DNA of 64,000 nucleotides from Metaphire vulgaris (GCA_018105865.1 CM030834.1:5377257-5441256), one strand, 5' to 3'. Shown: positions 22,520-32,480, counted from the stretch's first letter. Notes: generated from the sequence alone by a model not told the origin. Program-made: numbers and translations.

Positions 22520-23135
22520 ATTTCGTCTAAAATCGACTATTGTAATTCGCTTTTTTCGGGTTGCCGAAGTGTTCTCTTCAACGTCTCCAGACTATTTAGA
22601 ATGCTGTTGCGAGAATTGTAATTCCAACGGGGAAATTTGATCACATTACCCCTGTCCTTCGTAGGTTTGCATTGGCTTCCCATTGAACAACGTATTAAAT
22701 TCAAAATTGCTACCCTCACTTTTAAGATACTAAGAAATCAGCATCCTACTTATCTTCGAGAAATGCTATTATATCATCAGCCATATATATCCATGAGGTC
22801 TGCAAATAAATGCCTTCTTGAAATTCCCTTTCGTCGCACTAAATCTGGGTGTAGGGCTTTTAGTTATGCATCTTCATATGTTTGGAACTCCCTTCCCTTG
22901 ATATTCGGATGGCCTCTTCTCTAGATATTTTTAGATGTCACCTTAAAACATATTTATTTCCTCCTTAAGTCTTGGTATTGCCCTGACTGATTTTTGGTTT
23001 TTGAACCGGACCAGACCGACCCTCCTCAGCTACAGTCTGCTCTGCTGATGAGCACTGCGGTTTGTGGTCTGAGGCGTCCCCGATGAACACCTATGTGTTT
23101 GAAACGGACGATAAAATTAAATTAATAATTAATAG
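22520..23135 (+). mobile_element. CR1/L2-type LINE, C-terminal remnant with structured 3' UTR
   Basis: After several stops, frame 22637-22924 encodes GLHWLPIEQRIKFKIATLTF and FRRTKSGCRAFSYASSYVWN, the conserved C-terminal region of CR1/L2 ORF2. The 3' UTR follows and ends in an AATTAA-type tail near 23130. It contains a predicted hairpin at 23075-23110. It lies in intron 1 of the FBXO42-like gene, in the opposite sense. Confidence 0.8.
23075..23110 (+). other. Predicted hairpin in LINE 3' UTR
   Basis: CGTCC (23075-23079) pairs with GGACG (23106-23110). Inside, ACAC pairs with GTGT around a CTAT loop. The internal loop holds CGATGA on one side and GAAAC on the other, which superficially resembles a hammerhead core. 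Non-LTR RTs often recognise 3' UTR stems. The role here is inferred. Confidence 0.45.
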
Positions 23136-23394
23136 ATTAAGGAATGGGCTCCAAGAGAAAGGGAAAGTCATTTCACTGCATATGCTGTAGAAATTATCAA
23201 CTTTGTTAATGTAATTCCAAGGCATCTCATAAGTTATTCACATAAATATGAGTGAAAATACTGACAAATAATGCAATTTGACTTTTAGAGTATAGGTATT
23301 TATACATCAAATTGATGTAATTTTCATTAAGATTACATTTTTGATGCTGGGATAGCAGGTTTCTATTTGTCACACAATGTATCGGCATATGCAT

Positions 23395-23482
23395 ATTTTA
23401 AAAACTTCTCACGTATCCTTTGGGCAAACTAAAACACCTGGTAAGGCAAATCTGGCCTGTGAGCCAAAGTTTGCTGATCACT
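23395..23482. mobile_element. Orphan hAT-type end
   Basis: Read on the minus strand, CAGTGATCAGCAAACTTTGGC followed by CTCACAGGCC looks like a hAT MITE terminus. No partner end or target duplication was found nearby. Confidence 0.35.
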
Positions 23483-23502
23483 GCTCCAGAATCTATGACA
23501 TC

Positions 23503-23640
23503 ATTATTATTATTATTATTATTCCATGACAATTTCTATAGCGCTGTAACATAGTAAAATACTAAAATCAAAAGCGCTTTAACAATGCTGACATGCCAAT
23601 GAAGGTCCGAAGGTGGTGCTGTTAAAATCCGCTCGGATGA
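23503..23640 (-). mobile_element. CR1-type LINE 3' end
   Basis: An (ATT)n run at 23503-23523 followed by CCATGACAATTTCTATAGCGCTGTAACATAG and AAAAGCGCTTTAACAATG. This matches the tail and 3' UTR form of the minus-strand CR1 copies at 4546 and 24733. Very little coding sequence is left. Confidence 0.65.
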
Positions 23641-24170
23641 AAGAAAGGACTCGCTGCCATGTAGAAATCCGGTGCTACTTAAGTCCTTTAGAAGCGGTCC
23701 TTCGCAAGAAAATTGTAGCCACATTGACAGGTCAACGAGGAACGGAAGATGATGTAAGGGTGCCGCGAGTTGGTAGCGGGAGTTCTCCGCACTGTAACAC
23801 CCGACAGTGAAATCCAAGAACCGGTCTTCCGTGAGAATAGGACGTCACCGAAATCAGCAAATCCGGCGAAGATGGAAGTTCCGGCGAAGTCCGGAACGAC
23901 AGTAACACGCAGTCACGTTGAAATTCTCACAGCAGCCCTTTTGGTCAACATTGACAGACTCCTCAACGGCAGTGGCGACCAACTTCCAGAACGACGCGGA
24001 GAAGTGGAGAACAGCAAGAATCTCTTCAAAAAACCGATGAGTAGACCGCAGTCCTCGCAATTGGCGCAAAATTCAAGCACCAAACATCAGTAGATTCCGA
24101 AAACAGCGGCGAATCGGTGGCATGCACAAACACGTGCTGGCCGCCATGACGGCGCCAAAACCGGAAACCA
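23641..24170. other. Unassigned intronic sequence
   Basis: About 530 bases of moderately GC-rich sequence. The longest plus frame (23770-24093) resembles no family I know. I do not call a gene. Confidence 0.4.
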
Positions 24171-24173
24171 AAT

Positions 24174-24250
24174 GTTACATGATACATGACATGTCATGTC
24201 ACGTGTCATGTCATGTCATGCCAAATGTTACAAGTCATGTGACATGTTAT
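24174..24250. repeat. ACATG/CATGT palindromic simple repeat
   Basis: Runs of ACATG and TCATGT in both senses, including ACATGACATGTCATGT, make this stretch self-complementary and able to form several alternative hairpins. Confidence 0.7.
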
Positions 24251-24280
24251 GTAAGTAAGGCTAAAGTAGTCTAAACTTAA

Positions 24281-24352
24281 CCCCTTTACTGGGAACCCCG
24301 GATATATCCGTCCATTTTACATTGAGTTACAGTTAAATACATGGTTAAGGGG
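24281..24352. mobile_element. Tiny piggyBac-type MITE
   Basis: TTAA occurs on both sides (24277-24280 and 24353-24356) of a 72 bp unit. It starts CCCCTTTACTGGG and, read inverted from the right, CCCCTTAACCATG. Short imperfect TIRs plus TTAA duplication fit a piggyBac-derived miniature element. Confidence 0.55.
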
Positions 24353-24421
24353 TTAACAGGCTTTATAAAGAAAACATAAAAATAACAAGAACAAAAGACC
24401 ATATGAAATAAATTTAGGTAC

Positions 24422-24578
24422 CTGCCAAAATGATATTCCATCGACGACAAACAAGTTTGATATGCCTGAAATCACGATATTGAGAAGTCATAGAAAATAT
24501 TAGTTCCAAAATTTCATCTGGCATATCAATAATTGAACAGATCTCTGTGGTTTGCATCATATTTTGTACAGAATGCAT
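24422..24578 (-). CDS. FBXO42: FBXO42-like gene, coding exon 1 (F-box)
   Basis: First coding exon on the minus strand, 157 nt. It starts at an ATG (24578-24576) immediately preceded in frame by TAG, and ends in phase 1 at donor TTGGCAG|GTACCT. It encodes 52 residues plus one base. The F-box core MPDEILELIFSMTSQYRDF and LVCRRWNIILAG aligns with vertebrate FBXO42 LPEEVLEYILSFLSPYQEH...LVCKQWYRLIKG. The F-box binds SKP1 in an SCF E3 ubiquitin ligase, and human FBXO42 is reported to target p53 (family knowledge). The N-terminal leader is shorter than in vertebrates. Phase 1 fits the start of exon 2. The four exons give 217 residues and the gene spans over 19 kb. Confidence 0.9.
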
Positions 24579-24715
24579 CTAGGATATCTTAAGATACAAA
24601 GATACAGATTTTCTTGTTCCTACAAAGTACAAAATAACTCAAATATTTATTTGCATAGTATTGCCATTTGTTCAAATCTGAATGAAAACTTGACCCTAGA
24701 ATATTTTTCTTCTCA

Positions 24716-24910
24716 TATATATATATATATATATTATTAAGACAATTTATAGAGCGCAGTAAGCATAGTGAAGACTAAAGTCAAAAGCGCTTAACAATGA
24801 ACACTATAAGAGATATTAAACATATGCATCTTAAGGCACTTGATAAACAGATCAGGGAAGGTCACAATTGTCACGTTCTTCGGCAGAGAGTTCCACAGAC
24901 TCGGATTGCC
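24716..24910 (-). mobile_element. CR1-type LINE 3' end
   Basis: An (AT)n run (24716-24732) borders a minus-strand 3' UTR (GACAATTTATAGAGCGCAGTAAGC) and the C-terminal codons RGNPSLWNSLPKNVTIVTF. It is 5'-truncated to under 200 bp. It sits about 150 bases upstream of the FBXO42-like start codon, so it could lie in the 5' UTR or promoter region. Confidence 0.75.
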
Positions 24911-25264
24911 TCTATAAATATAAATAAATATAAATGTATATATGTATATATATAAATGCATAACTTTAAGAAAACCTGGCCAATTTCTATAAAAAAATTT
25001 GTAATTTGAAACAGGAATAAATTGGTTTAAGATAGATACAAAGATCTGAAAAAGGTTACAATGAATATTCAAAATGTCCAACGAAAGAATTGACACGATT
25101 TAAGACGTCATTGCATATTGGCCTACTTATCCTTTCCCACCACCTCAGTAACCACATACTTCCTCCTCATTCTTCTTCTACTTCTTATTCCACAGATTAT
25201 GCATCTCAAATCTATAACCATACTATTTTCTATAGGCATGTGTCCTACCAATCAGGCAGTTCTA
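24911..25264. other. AT-rich sequence upstream of the FBXO42-like gene
   Basis: About 350 bases with (TA)-rich runs near 24915-24955. No gene or element recognised. Promoter elements of the minus-strand gene could lie here, but I cannot point to one. Confidence 0.4.
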
Positions 25265-25372
25265 GATAAACTAAACTAAAAGCAGTCCGTCGAGTTCGAC
25301 AATGACAGGAGTGACCCACTGTGGGTCTGCATATGACTAAACAGACCTATTCTAGCAATACGTTGTTTGCTG
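25265..25372 (-). mobile_element. Non-LTR retrotransposon C-terminal zinc-finger remnant
   Basis: The minus-strand frame ends CSKQRIARIGLFSHMQTH, resembling the terminal C2H2-like finger (C..C.R.F.ARIGLISH.RTH) of many animal non-LTR retrotransposons. Its upstream side is replaced by the CAT repeat. Confidence 0.5.
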
Positions 25373-25375
25373 CAT

Positions 25376-25418
<43 letters not shown>
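25376..25418. repeat. (CAT)n microsatellite
   Basis: Fourteen uninterrupted CAT units. It produces the methionine run seen in the minus-strand frame, which is an artefact. It is probably the tail of one of the adjoining retrotransposon ends. Confidence 0.9.
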
Positions 25419-25453
25419 GACTCCATAGTCCATAAGGACTATGGAGTCTGATG
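25414..25453. repeat. Perfect 18 bp hairpin at a retrotransposon junction
   Basis: CATCAGACTCCATAGTCC (25414-25431), loop ATAA, then the exact complement GGACTATGGAGTCTGATG (25436-25453). The CAT repeat outside the left arm is mirrored by ATGATG outside the right arm. Confidence 0.9.
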
Positions 25454-25459
25454 TATGAG

Positions 25460-25745
25460 CATGATGATGTATGATGGACGAGCACTTCAACGGTGTAGAA
25501 GTGCTCGTCCATGGCCCTTTCCTTTCTTTGGCCATGTGTATCACATTTTGGGTGTCAACTCCAGTCCATTCAAGAATATCATCGATCCATCTTCTCTTTG
25601 GTCTTCCTCTTTTTCACATACCATCATCACTGTCTTTATTAGTCTTTCATCCTCATTCTGCAGATGTGTCCAAACATTGATAATTTTCTGTCTTTGATAT
25701 TCTCCATAACAGTCTTTGTTCGTCTCAGGTTTAAATACGAATGGT
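25460..25745 (-). mobile_element. RTE-type LINE, C-terminal remnant
   Basis: The minus strand encodes, with frame breaks, KLSMFGHICRMR, then KKRGRPKRRWIDDILEWTGV and HMAKERKGPW. This is the standard C-terminus of RTE/BovB-type proteins. The 3' side runs into ATGATG-rich sequence and the hairpin at 25414-25453. Confidence 0.7.
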
Positions 25746-25849
25746 ATCATTTATTAACATTTCTTTATAACTGCTTTTGCTTTCTGTTTGCTGCATACAG
25801 AACATATAAAATTATTTGTGAGCAACCTTGATGAAGAATTAATGTAATA

Positions 25850-26880
25850 CTAGCTGTTAACCCGTCAAAAATGATGGAGGAGAGTGGCTATCTCTTTCCC
25901 CGATTTTTTGCAAAAGTTCGTATTATTACATATAACAAAATTTTTAAATCTGAAAATGCAATGTGAATGCGTAGATTATCATTTAAAATTTTTCCTATGT
26001 GCTCACTGGGTGGTCTTGCCCCTCCCCACCACGGGGGGGGAGGAGGCGGGGCTGCACACCATAACGCCCTACGATTCCATTGGGATTTGGTCTCCCATGG
26101 GGATGCGCCCTCCAGTGTTACCTACGGCCCCTTTTGGGCATACGCTCCTTTTGGGCATACGGCTCCTTTTGGGGTTTTGGACCCAAAGGGGCTTTGTCTA
26201 CCATGGAGGGCTGAGATTTTTTCTCCCCGAGGGGCTGTGCCTCCAGTATAGGATAAAGCCTCCACAGGGGCTGGGGCTAGGTCTCCCAAGAGAGGCTGTG
26301 CCTCCAGTAAGGCCTATGGCCTCACATGGGAGCTGCACCCCAGTAAGACCTGCAGCCCCACATGTTGGGCTGCGCCCTATGAGAGGATGCGCCCCCAGTA
26401 AGGCCTACGGCCTCACATGGGGACTGTGCCCCCAGTAGGACCTGCAGCCCCACATGTGGGGCTGCAGGTCCTACGGGAGGCTGAGCCCCCAGTAAGGCCT
26501 ACAGCCTCACATAATGGCTGCGCCTCAGTAGGACCTGCGGCCCCACATGTGGGGCTGCGCTGCTCAGTGGGGCCTAAAGCCCCCATCTGGGGCTTGGGCT
26601 TGGTCTCCGACGGGAGGCTGCACCCCAGTAGGGCCTACAGCCCCCACGTCAGTTGGTGCTTTGTTTAGGAAGGGAGGTTGCGCCCCTTTGCAGTAGGGTC
26701 TACCGGCTACGGCCACACACGGGGGACTGCGTCCCCAGTAGGGCCTACGGCACCACAATGGGTACTGCACCCCCCAGTAGTGCCGTACAACGTGCATTCA
26801 ATCAGAACGATTCATTAAGCCGTATTGAAGACGCTTCGTCAAATGCTCAGTCGATTAATTAAACAATTTGGTTGTCAATG
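25850..26880. repeat. GC-rich palindromic minisatellite block
   Basis: After a leader with ATACTAGCTGTTAACCCG (25848-25866), the stretch 26000-26780 is built from variant units such as CCCCAGTAAGGCCTACGGCC and CAGCCCCACATGTGGGGCTG, many of them self-complementary. Frames through it (plus 25884-26438, plus 26417-26668, minus 26797-26564) give repetitive A/P/G/R-rich peptides. They are best read as by-products of the repeat. The flanks look like the rest of one decayed mobile element, but I cannot name it. Confidence 0.65.
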
Positions 26881-27411
26881 GTAACGTCCTCTTCCACATC
26901 TGCCGTGTATCGTGACTGACAAAGTTACAAACTTAACAAACTTACATAGAGAATTACACAGGTTTACAAAAAAAATTTTTGAAAATTGTCTGAGTTTTTT
27001 CGACTGATTTATGACAATTTGGTACTGCTGAAACTGAAAATGACACTGGTTTCTTTGGATCAAGTCAGGTTTTTTGCTAATTTGATTTTTAAAAATCTAG
27101 TCTTATAACTAAATCGATTGCATTTTGTAACATTAGAGGGCAACCCCACACAAAATTTTGTCTGTTGTCTCAGAAGTTATACTTATTTTTGGGTATATTT
27201 AGGGTACTGATTCCAAATATGGCCCCAGATTTTTTCTATCAGCTCTAGTTTTTGATTTTGGGCCATATATTTTAGACTAGAAGTGCGTGATCTTCTTCTT
27301 TCTTCTTTCAGATGCCATGCATTGCTGCGTCGGCGGCCATGGACTTCCACTTTTCTCGATCTCTAGTGTTCCTCAGGAGTTCGATGTTATTTCCTATCCC
27401 CATTTCCTCTT

Positions 27412-28259
27412 TCATTCTGTCTGTATATTTTGATCTTTGTTTTCCTCTTGATCTTTTATCCCTCCACCATGCCTGTCACTGCCAAGTTTTCTAATCCTTC
27501 TTTTCTCATCACGTGCCCGAAAAATGTTGTCTGTCTTAACTTGATGGTAGTCATCAGTGTCCATTCTCTCTCTTCCATCATCTGTCCAGGATTTCATCCT
27601 CCTATAAGTTCTCATTTGTCTGTCCAGTTTCTTTTTAATCTTTTTGATATGCATCCAGATCCATATAATAAAACCACATTTCTGAGCCTTGTTTCTTTTA
27701 ATATTTTCCATTTGTTTCATTTTAATCTTGTTATTATTTTTGATATTCTTCCATCACGTCTCAGATCCATATAACAAAACTGACCATACATAGCATCTAA
27801 GCACTCTGAGCCTTGTTTCTTTTAATATTTTCTTGTTCGTTAATATTTGTTTCATTTCCATGAAGGCAGATTTTGCCATACCTATTCTTGTTATTATGTC
27901 TTTATCACTTCTTCCATCACTTGTAATAATGCTTCCCAAATATTTGAAATAAGTTACTTGTTCTATTTCTCTTCCATTTAATAAAATCTTGCATTTCGGC
28001 ACTTCTTTTTGTTTTGTGATTACCATAGTGAAGGTCTTCTTTATGTTTATTTTTTTAGTCCTTTTCTCTCACTTTCCTCTGCTAGTTTGTCCACCAGTTC
28101 CTGTAGCTCTCTTTCCAAGTACGCTAACAGTGTAGTATCATCCGCAAATCTTATGTTATTGATATTTTTTCCTCCTATCCTTATACCTTCCATCTCCTTG
28201 ATCATTTTGAATATATCTCCTCCCCACACAAGTTGAAAAAATCTGGTGATAGTCCGCAC
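27412..28259 (-). pseudogene. RTE RT C-terminal half, broken
   Basis: Frame 28259-28047 carries INNIRFADDTTLLAYLEREL with the catalytic FADD box. Frame 28026-27754 carries VTYFKYLGSIITSDG and RVLRCYVWSVLLYGSET. Frame 27720-27412 carries the basic C-terminal region. A partial local duplication lies around 27660-27780 (CCATATAA..AAAAC twice). Confidence 0.85.
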
Positions 28260-29331
28260 ACCCTTGTCTTAATCCCTTTAAGATCTTTATCTTTTTCCCT
28301 ATTTCCCCATTTAGTCTAATAGCTGCCTCTTGTTTCCAGTATAGATCCGCTATTAATCTTTTGTCTTTTCCGTCGATTCCTGCTTTATTCAGGCTTTCAA
28401 ATAGGTCTTCATGTTTGATGTTGTCGAAGGCCTTCTCATAATCAATGAAGCATAAGTAAAGATCTCTCTGCTTTTCGATACATCTTTCACTCAGCATCCT
28501 TAGAACAAAGATTGCATTCCTACAACCACTATCTTCTTTGAAACCAAACTGTTCTTCACTTATTTGATCTTTTTTTTTTTGTCTTGCTCTCTGTAGCAGT
28601 ACTCTTAGAATTATTTTGGTCACATGACTTATGAGGCTTATGGTTCTGTGTTCTTTACATTCCCTTGTGCCTACTTTTTTCGGTATAGCTACAAAGATTG
28701 AACTGCATAGTTCTTCTTGTAAAACTCCTTTTTCGTAGAAAGTGTTTGTTATTTCCGTTAGTTTTTGAATTCCTATTTCTCCTGCAAATACTATCATCTC
28801 TGTTGTTATTTTGTCTATACCAGCTGCTTTGTTTCTCTTCATTTTCTTCAGTACTTTGGCGATCTCTTCTTCCTGGATAGGTAATCCATCTATTTCCTTT
28901 ATTATTGGTTTTTGTCCTCGGTCGTCGTGGTACAGCTCTTCTATATAATCCTCCCACCTTTCCCGTATCTCTTTTTCTTCCATTAGCAATTTCCCATCTG
29001 TTGAATTTATGCACGGAGTGCCAGAGCAATTGAACCCTCCCTTTCTTTTACCTATTACTTCCCTTATCCTCTTGAGTATATCTGTTGTGTTTTTACTCGC
29101 TTCTATTTCTTTACATTTGTTGTTTAGCCATTCTTCTTTTGCCTCCCTGCATTTCTTCTTTATGTTTCTGTTTAAGATGTTATATTTTACCTCATCTTTA
29201 TCTTTTATTTTTCTTCTTTCTTCCATCATATCCATTATTTCTGTTTTCATCCATTGCTGTTTTCTTCTTCTCCCCTCCTTAGGTGTTACCTCTTTCGCTG
29301 TTACATGACCGCTTCCTTGAAGTCTTCCCAT
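28156..29331 (-). pseudogene. RTE RT N-terminal half
   Basis: Open frame of 391 codons. It has the linker helix region, then RNKAAGIDKITTEMI, FVAIPKKVGTRECKEHRTIS, FGFKEDSGCRNAIFVLR, LCFIDYEKAFDNIKHEDLFE and LKGLRQGC. These are RT blocks of the RTE clade up to the QG motif. Just after GLRQGC the frame is lost by a small deletion that removes the usual PLSPxLFN segment. Catalytic FADD follows in another frame. Confidence 0.9.
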
Positions 29332-29912
29332 ATTTTAACTATGTCTTGTTTTTCACCTAGCACCTGGAATCTATTTTTTAATCTCAATTGATATTCTTGT
29401 TTTAGTTCATAGCTCTTTTCCATTTCTTTCCAGTCGTATCTTTCTATTGTTTCTTTTTTTCTCCTTAGCCTTCTCAGTTTTACTTTCACATCTGCTATTA
29501 CCGGGGCATGGTCACTGTTGCATTCCGCGCCCGGGTAAGCTTTTGACTGCAGTATTGAGTTCCAAAATCTGCCGTCGATTGCGATATAGTCGATCTGATT
29601 TCTGGTTTTATCTCCTGGACTCTTCCATGTCCAAAGTCTTCCAGGGTGATTTTTGAACCACGTATTTGTAATTATCATTCTCTGCTCCTCGCACCATTCC
29701 ACCCATCTGTCCCCTCTTTCATTCCTTTCTCCCAAACCTCCAGGTCCCACTGACATTCCTGTTTTTCCCTTGCCTACTTTTGCGTTCAGGTCCCCCATCA
29801 CAATTGTTGTTTCCTGTGATTTACAGTTACTTTTCGCCTTATCCAAGTCGTCGTAGAATTTATCTATGTCTTCTTTTGAATGACCTGTAGTTGGAGCGTA
29901 TACCTGAATCAC
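29301..29912 (-). pseudogene. RTE APE endonuclease, C-terminal part
   Basis: Open frame of 203 codons. It starts IQVYAPTTGHSKEDIDKFYD and includes IVMGDLNAKVG, the NTWFKNHPGRLWTWKSPGD segment, QIDYIAIDGRF and the catalytic-region CNSDHAPVIADV. It is an APE-type endonuclease domain of about 200 residues. The N-terminal part is in the frame 30400-29915, separated by one frameshift at about 29912. All visible catalytic-region residues (D, N, D-H pair) are present. Confidence 0.9.
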
Positions 29913-29914
29913 AT

Positions 29915-30400
29915 TTATGTCGAACGGTTGTGCTCTGATTTTACCATCAGCACTCTGTCTGAAATCCCGCAGTGATTTATTATACTTCTAGATATTTCCT
30001 CGTCCATTATCAATGCTACTCCTCCCTGGTGTGACTCTCCACCAGAGTAAATGAGCGTCCTTCCCTCTGTGTTAATTTTACCTTGTCCTTCCCACCTTGT
30101 TTCAGCAATTCCTAGTATGTTTATCCTCATTCTTCTCATTTCTTGCACAACATTACTCAGTTTCCCTATCTGATATAATGTCCTTACATCCCAGGTGGCA
30201 ATTCTGGTAATTTGTCCTTTTTGGGTTTTATGTTTTTGCGCAGTAGCTGGCTGATGGTCAGGCGTCACCTGCTGCCCATGACCTTCCCTACCAGGCGAGG
30301 AACTCTGCGCATTGCCCAGAGTCCCCTTCACGCCGTTGTGCTTAATCTTCTTTTCGTCGTCCATGGTTTTCTTGGCAAAAATACGGCAGTGGGTTGCCAT
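29915..30400 (-). pseudogene. RTE endonuclease, N-terminal part
   Basis: Open frame of 161 codons. It has a polar N-terminal leader, then RIATWDVRTLYQIGKLSNVV, INILGIAETRWEGQG and SHQGGVALIM, the first APE motifs (the usual TWNVRT is TWDVRT here). The candidate start at 30400 falls after the 5' UTR shared with the 61 kb element. Confidence 0.85.
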
Positions 30401-31140
30401 TACCTTCTACCGGTTTATTAGGGTTTTCTCCATCGCAGTTCTAGGGTCATTAAAGGTGTTACACCCATGCCCCTAGATTTTCTAGACAGAGCCTTGTTGA
30501 TGTCAATCATCCGTAACCTCTATCGAGTACTGGGTAGTGCTGCTGCCCACTCCCAGGACCTGTTTTTCGACTGGTCAAGTCTAGATCCGCCGTGTTTTGT
30601 TATTGACAGTGACACCTCGAGTAGGATGTGATTCTTCATCACGCACGGACAGTCTTGACAATAGGATACACAAGCATCCTCTTGCCCTAGGAGTGGTGAG
30701 GACCAGTGTCCATATTTACTTACGTACAGACAAAGGTACTACCTCTCCCACCCTTTGTCACCTTTGTCACCTTTGTGATAATTGCCTATATCACAGGGCA
30801 AAAACAAAAATTTGTGTTGCCAAGTTTCCATAGAAGTAAGGCTTGTTTCTTAGTATATTTAGGGTGCTGATTCCAAATGTGGCATCAGATTTTTTTCTAC
30901 CACCTCTAGTTTTTGAGATTCGGCCATATATTCTAAACTGGAAGTGCGTGATAATTGCCTATCTCACACTCACAGGGTAACAATAAAAATTTGTGTTGCC
31001 AAGTTTCCCTAGAAGTAAGACCTGTTTCTTGATATATTTAGGGTGCTGATTCCAAATATGGCATCAGATTTTCCCTATCAGCTCTAGTTTTTTTGGATAT
31101 GGCCATATATCCTATATCGGAAGTGCATGATAAATGTATA

Positions 31141-31890
31141 TATTTGCTTTATGTAGCTTTTGATTGCTCTCATGTAAAGGTCTTTGTTAATAACATTAAA
31201 GCTCTTACATTTTCTGAAGAAATGAATTGAAATATGTGCAGTATAATCAATTATATTATTTAATTAGATAAGCATGATTCATGAAAACTGTTTTGAGGTA
31301 ATTGTGGAAGAAGGAGCATCAACAGATCTTCAGGGCACATTTAGAAATACAATTGCATGTTAAGTGCTTGAATGCCATTTTTTTCTTATTTCTAGTGTGA
31401 CAAAGTGATTGACAACTAAATCAGTAATTAATATAGTTGTATTTAAATATGTAATAGTTGTTGCTTTGAAGATTTTTACTGTTCAATGATAGAATTTGAA
31501 TTGATTAAGGATTCTGCATTTAACGCATTATTAGTAGAACCAAAATACAAGAACGACTAAGCCCCGTATCTCAAAAGCTAGAGCTGATGGGTCAAAACGG
31601 ATAACATTTTTGGAATCAGGGCACCAAATTTACTCAAGAATAGCCTGAATAGGTCTTACTTTGCAGGCAACAAACTGTTTCTTGACCATTTCATTATAAT
31701 GAAATCTGCATGATGTAGATAGAAAATACATGCATATATGAAAAATCATCATGTAGTGATATATAAAAAAGTTGACCTGATTGAGCAAAACCAATGTTAT
31801 ATTTGAATTTAGGACATCGAAATTGTCCTAAATCGGTTGAGAAAACTTAGACAATAAATTTGATGTAAACCAGTGTTATTATATTTAAGA
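31141..31890. other. Unassigned AT-rich sequence
   Basis: About 750 bases with no gene. It includes the inverted copy of the 179 bp repeat at 31563-31668. It ends in TATAACAAGG.TTAAAGTGGTTC...GAGAACCACTG (31890-31950), which also occurs at 40229-40290 and inverted at 46475-46530. Confidence 0.5.
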
Positions 31891-32246
31891 TAATATAACA
31901 AGGCTTAAAGTGGTTCAGTAGGGACTGCCCTGTGTGAGAACCACTGTAATTGTTGTGCTCTTTGTGCTCCTACCGTTTTCTTACTGCATCAGCAAATCGG
32001 GTGCTCTCCATGAAACCATGGTTCCCTCTAAGCTGCGCAGGCGTATGCCGCTGGCGCACAGATTTTTGGCTCATAGCGCACAGATTTTCTGCCCAGTGCA
32101 CGGAAAATGAAAAACAATTTAAGCACTCAAATCGTGCCGTTGCGCTAACTTTAAAACTAGCGCTGCAACAACGCGCAACTATTCACGCAGAAGCCTGCAA
32201 AAGCTTTCCGTTATTTACTAATTCGGTTAATTTCCATAAACCGGCA

Positions 32247-32480
32247 GTAGGCGTATGAACACCTGACCAGAACAGAGTATATCCTTCTCTAACTTCTTCC
32301 AAGGTTCCTGATCCAGTAAAGCATGTTTCACTTAGTGCAGCAATGTCTATTCCGTATTGGCCTAATGTCTTTTAAACAACAGCGTTGTGCCGCTCAGGTC
32401 TAGAGCCTGATGATTTAGGCAAATCTAATAATGTACATACATTCCAAGTATCAAGGTGCTGGAGAGGATTGTAAATAAGC
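32247..32480 (-). mobile_element. Non-LTR endonuclease fragment
   Basis: The minus strand encodes LDTWNVCTLLDLPKSSGSRP, then YGIDIAALSETCFTGSGTLE and EGYTLFWSG, the first APE motifs of an RTE/L1-like element (TWNVRTL...IAALSETR...GYTFFWSG). One stop separates them. It is a fragment only. Confidence 0.7.

Larger units (their letters stand above)
27292..30774 (-). mobile_element. RTE-type LINE, near full length
   Basis: A 3483 bp minus-strand element bounded by GTGAT on both sides (27287-27291 and 30775-30779). A GAA-rich 3' tail (AGAAAGAAGAAG) abuts the left duplication, and the 5' end starts CACAAAGGTGACAAAGGTGA. Length and layout (5' UTR, APE endonuclease, RT, C-terminal domain, simple-repeat tail) fit RTE-clade elements. 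At least four frameshifts or deletions break the ORF. About 190 bp of its 5' UTR is shared with the RTE-like element at 61109. Confidence 0.9.
27170..31140. repeat. 179 bp tandem repeat, interrupted by an RTE
   Basis: The unit contains TATATTTAGGGTGCTGATTCC, then CATCAGATTTT, CTCTAGTTTTTGA, GGCCATATAT and GGAAGTGCGTGATAATTGCC. Copies begin near 27190, 30844 and 31023 (the last two 179 bases apart). The first is split at GTGAT by the RTE at 27292-30774. A diverged copy in reverse orientation occurs at about 31563-31668. Confidence 0.8.

Noticed and set aside
23041..23115. Hammerhead ribozyme
   Set aside because: CTGATGAG and GAAAC are present, but helices do not form the three-way junction and no cleavage-site helix is found; kept only as a structured 3' UTR.
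25884..26668. Repetitive APPVRP/HVGLRP-type open frames
   Set aside because: The frames follow the minisatellite units in several registers and on both strands; no start context, splice sites or family.
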